Source of the DNA: Deltaproteobacteria bacterium
GTDB lineage: Bacteria > Desulfobacterota > Desulfobacteria > Desulfobacterales > JAUVKB01
Length of the DNA stretch: 10,854 nucleotides
Direction: 5' to 3'
NCBI GenBank assembly: GCA_030596405.1
Contig: JAUVKB010000062.1
Coordinates: 1 to 10,854, forward strand
In this document: positions 8,206 through 10,854 of the stretch, piece after piece
How positions within the stretch are numbered: the first letter of the stretch is position 1
Layout of the letters: the number at the start of each line of letters is the position of its first letter
Position numbers and translations under genes: made by a program
Notes under the pieces: model-generated
What the model saw: the letters and a program-made list of their open reading frames with translations, nothing else
Database searches by the model: none
Told to the model about the DNA's origin: nothing

Positions 8206-9165
8206 TCAATGATCTACTTGCGTTATACGCTTATACCACTTAAATGTTTCCGCAAGACCGTTTTCAAATATATATTCAGATTCAAAATCAAGATCTGCTT
8301 TTGCACGATCAATAGATGCCACGGATTTTAAAATATCACCAGGTCGTAAGGGCTTGTATTCCGGCTTTATATCCACGCCCGATATCCGGCGGATCATATC
8401 CCATAGCCGGTTTATATTGATAAAAACTCCGGTTCCGACATTGAAAACTTTGCCCCCTGCATTTTTTGCATCCGCTGCAAGCAGATTCGCCCTGACAACA
8501 TCCTTAACAAATATAAAATCCCTGTACTGATTGCCATCACCGTATATAACCGGCGGCTCATTTAAGATCGCCTTTTTCATAAAAATAGATATCACGCCCG
8601 AATAAGGTGAAGAGGGGTCTTGTCTTGGGCCGTATACATTAAAATAACGAAGGCATACCGTCGCAATTCCGTAAAGATCAGGGTAAAGCCCTGCATACAT
8701 TTCTCCCGTCAATTTTTGAACTGCATATGGACTAAGGGGCTCCGGATTCATATTTTCATGCTTTGGAACCTGGGGATAATCTCCATAAACAGCACAGGAA
8801 CTGGCAAGGACAACCCGTTTTATATTATTTTTACGAGCAGATTCAAGAACAAAAAGAGTCCCCATGTCATTTACCATGGCAGAGTCAACCGGCTCCTTCA
8901 CAGTCTGTGGAACAGAGACCACGGCAGCTTGATGAAATATAACGTCACATCCTTTTGCCGCCTTTATTACTGTTTCATAATCCCTGATATCACCCTTAAT
9001 AAAAGTAATCCGATCATTAATATGAGCCAGATTGGAAAGACTACCTGTAGAAAGGTTGTCAAGAACGGTTGTTTTGCATCCCTTTTCTATAAGGGAGTCA
9101 ACCAGATGGGAACCTATAAATCCGGCTCCGCCTGTAACAAGCGGATTGTTAAATTTATACTCCAT
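8206..9165 (-). CDS. GalE-like NAD-dependent nucleotide-sugar 4-epimerase (extended SDR)
   Basis: It probably epimerises C4 of a UDP-hexose (UDP-glucose/UDP-galactose or the N-acetyl forms). From ATG 9165 it has 319 residues. VTGGAGFIGSHL (10-21) binds NAD, VLDNLSTG (34-41) follows, and HQAAVVSVPQTVKEP (78-92) is the usual substrate-side loop. The triad is Ser123 in SSCAVYG, with Tyr147 and Lys151 in YAVQK. RYFNVYGPRQDPSSPYSGVI (173-192) and YRDFIFVKDVVRA resemble GalE/WbpP-type epimerases. The exact sugar cannot be fixed from sequence. The frame also has an ATG at 9201 inside the transporter gene, but no ribosome site precedes it. ATG 9165 has AGGGG about 10 bases upstream (overlapping the previous stop codon) and gives the normal N-terminus. 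The gap to the transporter gene is 14 bases, and the UDP-glucuronate epimerase follows after 35 bases. Confidence 0.85.
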   Translation of the reverse strand: MEYKFNNPLVTGGAGFIGSHLVDSLIEKGCKTTVLDNLSTGSLSNLAHINDRITFIKGDIRDYETVIKAAKGCDVIFHQAAVVSVPQTVKEPVDSAMVNDMGTLFVLESARKNNIKRVVLASSCAVYGDYPQVPKHENMNPEPLSPYAVQKLTGEMYAGLYPDLYGIATVCLRYFNVYGPRQDPSSPYSGVISIFMKKAILNEPPVIYGDGNQYRDFIFVKDVVRANLLAADAKNAGGKVFNVGTGVFININRLWDMIRRISGVDIKPEYKPLRPGDILKSVASIDRAKADLDFESEYIFENGLAETFKWYKRITQVDH

Positions 9166-9176
9166 ATGCTTTTTAC
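9162..9176 (-). repeat. 15-base direct repeat, copy at the GalE-like start codon
   Basis: GTAAAAAGCATATGG includes the preferred ATG start (9165-9163) and is identical to 7095-7109 in the ugd leader. The flanks differ on both sides, so the match is limited to 15 bases. Confidence 0.5.
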
Positions 9177-9179
9177 CCC

Positions 9180-10100
9180 TTAACCTGCAATATTCAGCCA
9201 TACTGAAAATGTTAGAGCCGATAATATGGTACTGGTGGAAATTGCGGCAACGGCAAAATCGGCATCACCTTTCATCTCCTTTGCCATTACATATGCAATG
9301 GTAGCCGTCGGCGACGCGAGCAAGATAAGACCGGGCAAAAAGTCATGCGATGTAATACCGGATATGCGATACAGGAAAAATCCCAGACAGGGAAGCAAAA
9401 CCAGTTTAACAATACCCGTTAACAAAACTAAAAATACCGGCAGCCGCATAAGTTCAAACGATAGAGAAGCTCCTATTATCAATAACGCCACAGGCAGCGC
9501 AAAATCGCTTATTATTTTCAGGACCCTGTCTGCGACAAGCGGGATCGGTATTTCCGCAACGGAAAATAATATGCCGGCTATGGCTGAAAGTATGACGGGA
9601 TTGTTTAGTATTTTAACAACTATTTTAAGTCTGTTTTCTTTGGCAGATGCACTGTTTGAATAAAATTTAAGGGCAACAACGGCAAGGGTATTTTGCAGGA
9701 GCATTACAAAACCTCCGATTATACTTGCACGGACAAACCCTTCGGATCCAAGAAAATAATATGACACGGCAAAGCCTATGTATCCCAGATTACCGTGAAA
9801 AGAGCTCTGAATAAAAGTGCCCCGGTACTTTTGTTTTATATTTTTTATTGAAGCGATACCCCAGACAAAGACAAAAACGGTCAGAATGGAAAGCAATGTA
9901 ATTATAATGACCATAATATTAAACTCGGTCTTTAAGGAGGCTTTTGAAATAGCCCTGAAAATCATGGCGGGAATTGCCAGATAGTATACAAGACGATTTG
10001 CCGGTCCCAAAAACTCAGGCGGCATAAACCCCTTTTCGCGGGCAAGCCATCCGAGAAAAATAACGGCAAATATTGGAATAATTGTGGCTGCAATGTTCAT
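9180..10100 (-). CDS. AEC (auxin efflux carrier) family membrane transporter
   Basis: This is an inner-membrane protein of 306 residues, almost entirely hydrophobic segments. The family signs are an N-terminal segment (about 3-20), then LVYYLAIPAMIFRAI (37-51), which matches the conserved 'L.YYL.LPA.IF' stretch, and segments near 62-82, 122-146, 168-182, 199-214 and 221-245. NLGYIGFAVSYYFLG (104-118) lies between them. LASPTATIAYVMAKEMKGDADFA (261-283) precedes the last helix, as in other AEC proteins (Mem_trans domain). Characterised bacterial relatives move small carboxylates such as malate or malonate. The substrate here cannot be inferred. The frame runs to TTG 10106, two codons upstream of ATG 10100; ATG is preferred, and the ribosome site is weak (AGG about 10 bases upstream). 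It lies 51 bases after apt and 14 bases before the GalE-like gene, with no obvious functional link to either. Confidence 0.88.
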   Translation of the reverse strand: MNIAATIIPIFAVIFLGWLAREKGFMPPEFLGPANRLVYYLAIPAMIFRAISKASLKTEFNIMVIIITLLSILTVFVFVWGIASIKNIKQKYRGTFIQSSFHGNLGYIGFAVSYYFLGSEGFVRASIIGGFVMLLQNTLAVVALKFYSNSASAKENRLKIVVKILNNPVILSAIAGILFSVAEIPIPLVADRVLKIISDFALPVALLIIGASLSFELMRLPVFLVLLTGIVKLVLLPCLGFFLYRISGITSHDFLPGLILLASPTATIAYVMAKEMKGDADFAVAAISTSTILSALTFSVWLNIAG

Positions 10101-10151
10101 AAACAACCAACCTGTGTAAACCTGAAAAATTTACTGGACAGATTCATTTTT

Positions 10152-10673
10152 TTATTCGCCTTCAAACTCGGTTATTGCAAAAACTTTATAGTCTTTTATC
10201 TTTTTTCTGCCTCCCAGGTCCGGAAGTTCGATGATAAAGGCGCATTCAACGATTTTTCCTCCGAGCATATCCACCAGATTTGTTGTTGCGGAAATGGTCC
10301 CACCGGTTGCCATCAAATCGTCAACTATAAGGACGTTCTCTCCTTTTTCTATTGCGTCCTCATGTATTTCCATAATATTTTCTCCGTACTCAAGCACGTA
10401 TCCCTCACTTATTGTCTTATGCGGCAGCTTTCCTTTTTTTCTAACCGGGATAAAACCTACGTTTAATTGATATGCCAGCACGGCTCCGAAGATAAACCCT
10501 CTTGCGTCGATTCCGACGACCTTGTCTATTTCCATATCCTTATAACGGTTGTAAAACGTATCACAGACCGCCTTAAATGCTTCCGGATCCTGCATAATCG
10601 GTGTAATATCCCTGAACATAACGCCCTTTATCGGATAGTCCGGAACGGTTCTTATCTTTTCTTTAATGTTCAT
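10152..10673 (-). CDS. apt: Adenine phosphoribosyltransferase
   Basis: It converts adenine and PRPP to AMP and pyrophosphate in the cytoplasm. The protein has 173 residues, normal for bacterial Apt. DYPIKGVMFRDITPIMQDP (12-30) is the typical Apt N-terminus. VVGIDARGFIFG (52-63) is the adenine-side loop. RKKGKLP (78-84) holds the family's conserved basic residues. The PRPP-binding loop is VLIVDDLMATGGT (114-126) with the acidic pair Asp118/Asp119. All key residues are present. ATG 10673 has a run of G (GGGGGG, 4 bases upstream) as ribosome site. It starts 23 bases after the stop of a methylthioadenosine phosphorylase, an enzyme that releases adenine, so the two genes are very likely co-transcribed to recycle adenine from polyamine or related S-adenosylmethionine metabolism. 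Confidence 0.96.
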   Translation of the reverse strand: MNIKEKIRTVPDYPIKGVMFRDITPIMQDPEAFKAVCDTFYNRYKDMEIDKVVGIDARGFIFGAVLAYQLNVGFIPVRKKGKLPHKTISEGYVLEYGENIMEIHEDAIEKGENVLIVDDLMATGGTISATTNLVDMLGGKIVECAFIIELPDLGGRKKIKDYKVFAITEFEGE

Positions 10674-10696
10674 AATGCCCCCCTTTTTATCCCGTT

Positions 10697-10854
10697 TTAT
10701 TTAATCTTTGAAATAGTGTTTGTCAGAAGTCTTTTGACGTTGTCTGCGTTTTTGTTGAATACATCCATAATTTCTTCCCATGAAACAATCTCTTCATCTT
10801 CCTTCCAGCAGTCGTAATCAGTCGACATGGCAACTGCGGCATAAGGAATCTTCA
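10697..10854 (-). CDS. mtnP: S-methyl-5'-thioadenosine phosphorylase, C-terminal part only
   Basis: Only the last 51 residues and the stop (TAA at 10699-10697) are in the window; the start lies beyond the right edge. The visible part, beginning KIPYAAVAMSTDYDCWKEDE, matches the C-terminus of the MTAP branch of the purine nucleoside phosphorylase family. The TDYDCW motif (residues 11-16 of the fragment) is diagnostic. Its aspartates contact the adenine base in studied MTAP enzymes, where 6-oxopurine phosphorylases carry Asn. The helix that follows (EEIVSWEEIMDVFNKNADNVKRLL) is also typical. The enzyme splits methylthioadenosine with phosphate to adenine and methylthioribose-1-phosphate. The apt gene follows after 23 bases and would use the adenine. 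A phosphorylase acting on a related nucleoside is the main alternative. Confidence 0.88.
   Translation of the reverse strand, partial: KIPYAAVAMSTDYDCWKEDEEIVSWEEIMDVFNKNADNVKRLLTNTISKIK

Noticed and set aside
8620..9183. A 187-codon open frame on the plus strand
   Set aside because: It lies wholly antisense to the GalE-like epimerase, whose motifs and catalytic triad are intact. The plus-strand product shows no recognisable motif.
9226..9663. A 145-codon plus-strand open frame antisense to the transporter
   Set aside because: The minus frame encodes a coherent AEC protein with conserved motifs. The antisense frame is a by-product of its codon pattern.
10101..10151. Imperfect inverted repeat (CTGTGTAAA with TTTACTGGACAG) between apt and the transporter gene
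   Set aside because: The stem is interrupted and A/T-rich and has no following T run on the transcribed strand, so it cannot be called a terminator or riboswitch.
10467..10817. A 116-codon plus-strand open frame at the right edge
   Set aside because: It is antisense to apt and to the MTA phosphorylase C-terminus, both of which have clear family motifs.

Overview
The window is an ordinary-looking chromosomal stretch of a Gram-negative bacterium. All ten genes lie on the minus strand, so transcription runs from right to left. The largest gap between neighbouring genes is 71 bases, so there is no gene-free stretch above 300 bases. The sequence shows no RNA gene, mobile element, CRISPR array or convincing rho-independent terminator. 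A long membrane-bound PlsB acyltransferase, an outer-membrane-type lipoprotein and a DapB of the plant-like subfamily would fit Desulfobacterota (former Deltaproteobacteria). That placement is inferred from remembered family resemblance and was not tested.

Layout in transcription order. (1) Purine salvage, 10854-10152: the C-terminus of an S-methyl-5'-thioadenosine phosphorylase, then apt. The first enzyme releases adenine from methylthioadenosine and the second converts it to AMP. (2) A membrane transporter of the auxin efflux carrier (AEC) family, 10100-9180. (3) A nucleotide-sugar cassette, 9165-5781: a GalE-like epimerase, a UDP-glucuronate 4-epimerase and UDP-glucose 6-dehydrogenase. The last two enzymes together make UDP-galacturonate from UDP-glucose, and the first probably supplies a galacto-configured sugar nucleotide. 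These are precursors for capsule, exopolysaccharide or LPS, but no glycosyltransferase is present here. (4) plsB, 5759-3117, glycerol-3-phosphate acyltransferase, the first step of phospholipid synthesis. (5) dapB of the plant-like subfamily, 3062-2232, for lysine and diaminopimelate (peptidoglycan) synthesis. (6) A periplasmic solute-binding protein of the peptide/nickel family, 2224-461, without its permease or ATPase in view. (7) The start of a lipoprotein, 415-1, cut by the window edge.

Several genes overlap or nearly touch (dapB to the binding protein, 7 bases; transporter to epimerase, 14 bases), so groups of them are probably co-transcribed. Four genes have a longer open frame upstream of the start I prefer. 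For dapB, the UDP-glucuronate epimerase and the AEC transporter that frame opens at TTG, and for the GalE-like epimerase it opens at an ATG inside the preceding gene.

I found no convincing new biological system. The most worthwhile observations are the salvage pair, the plant-type DapB, the UDP-GalA pair, the orphan binding protein followed by a lipoprotein, and an exact 15-base repeat at the translation start of one sugar gene and in the leader of another.
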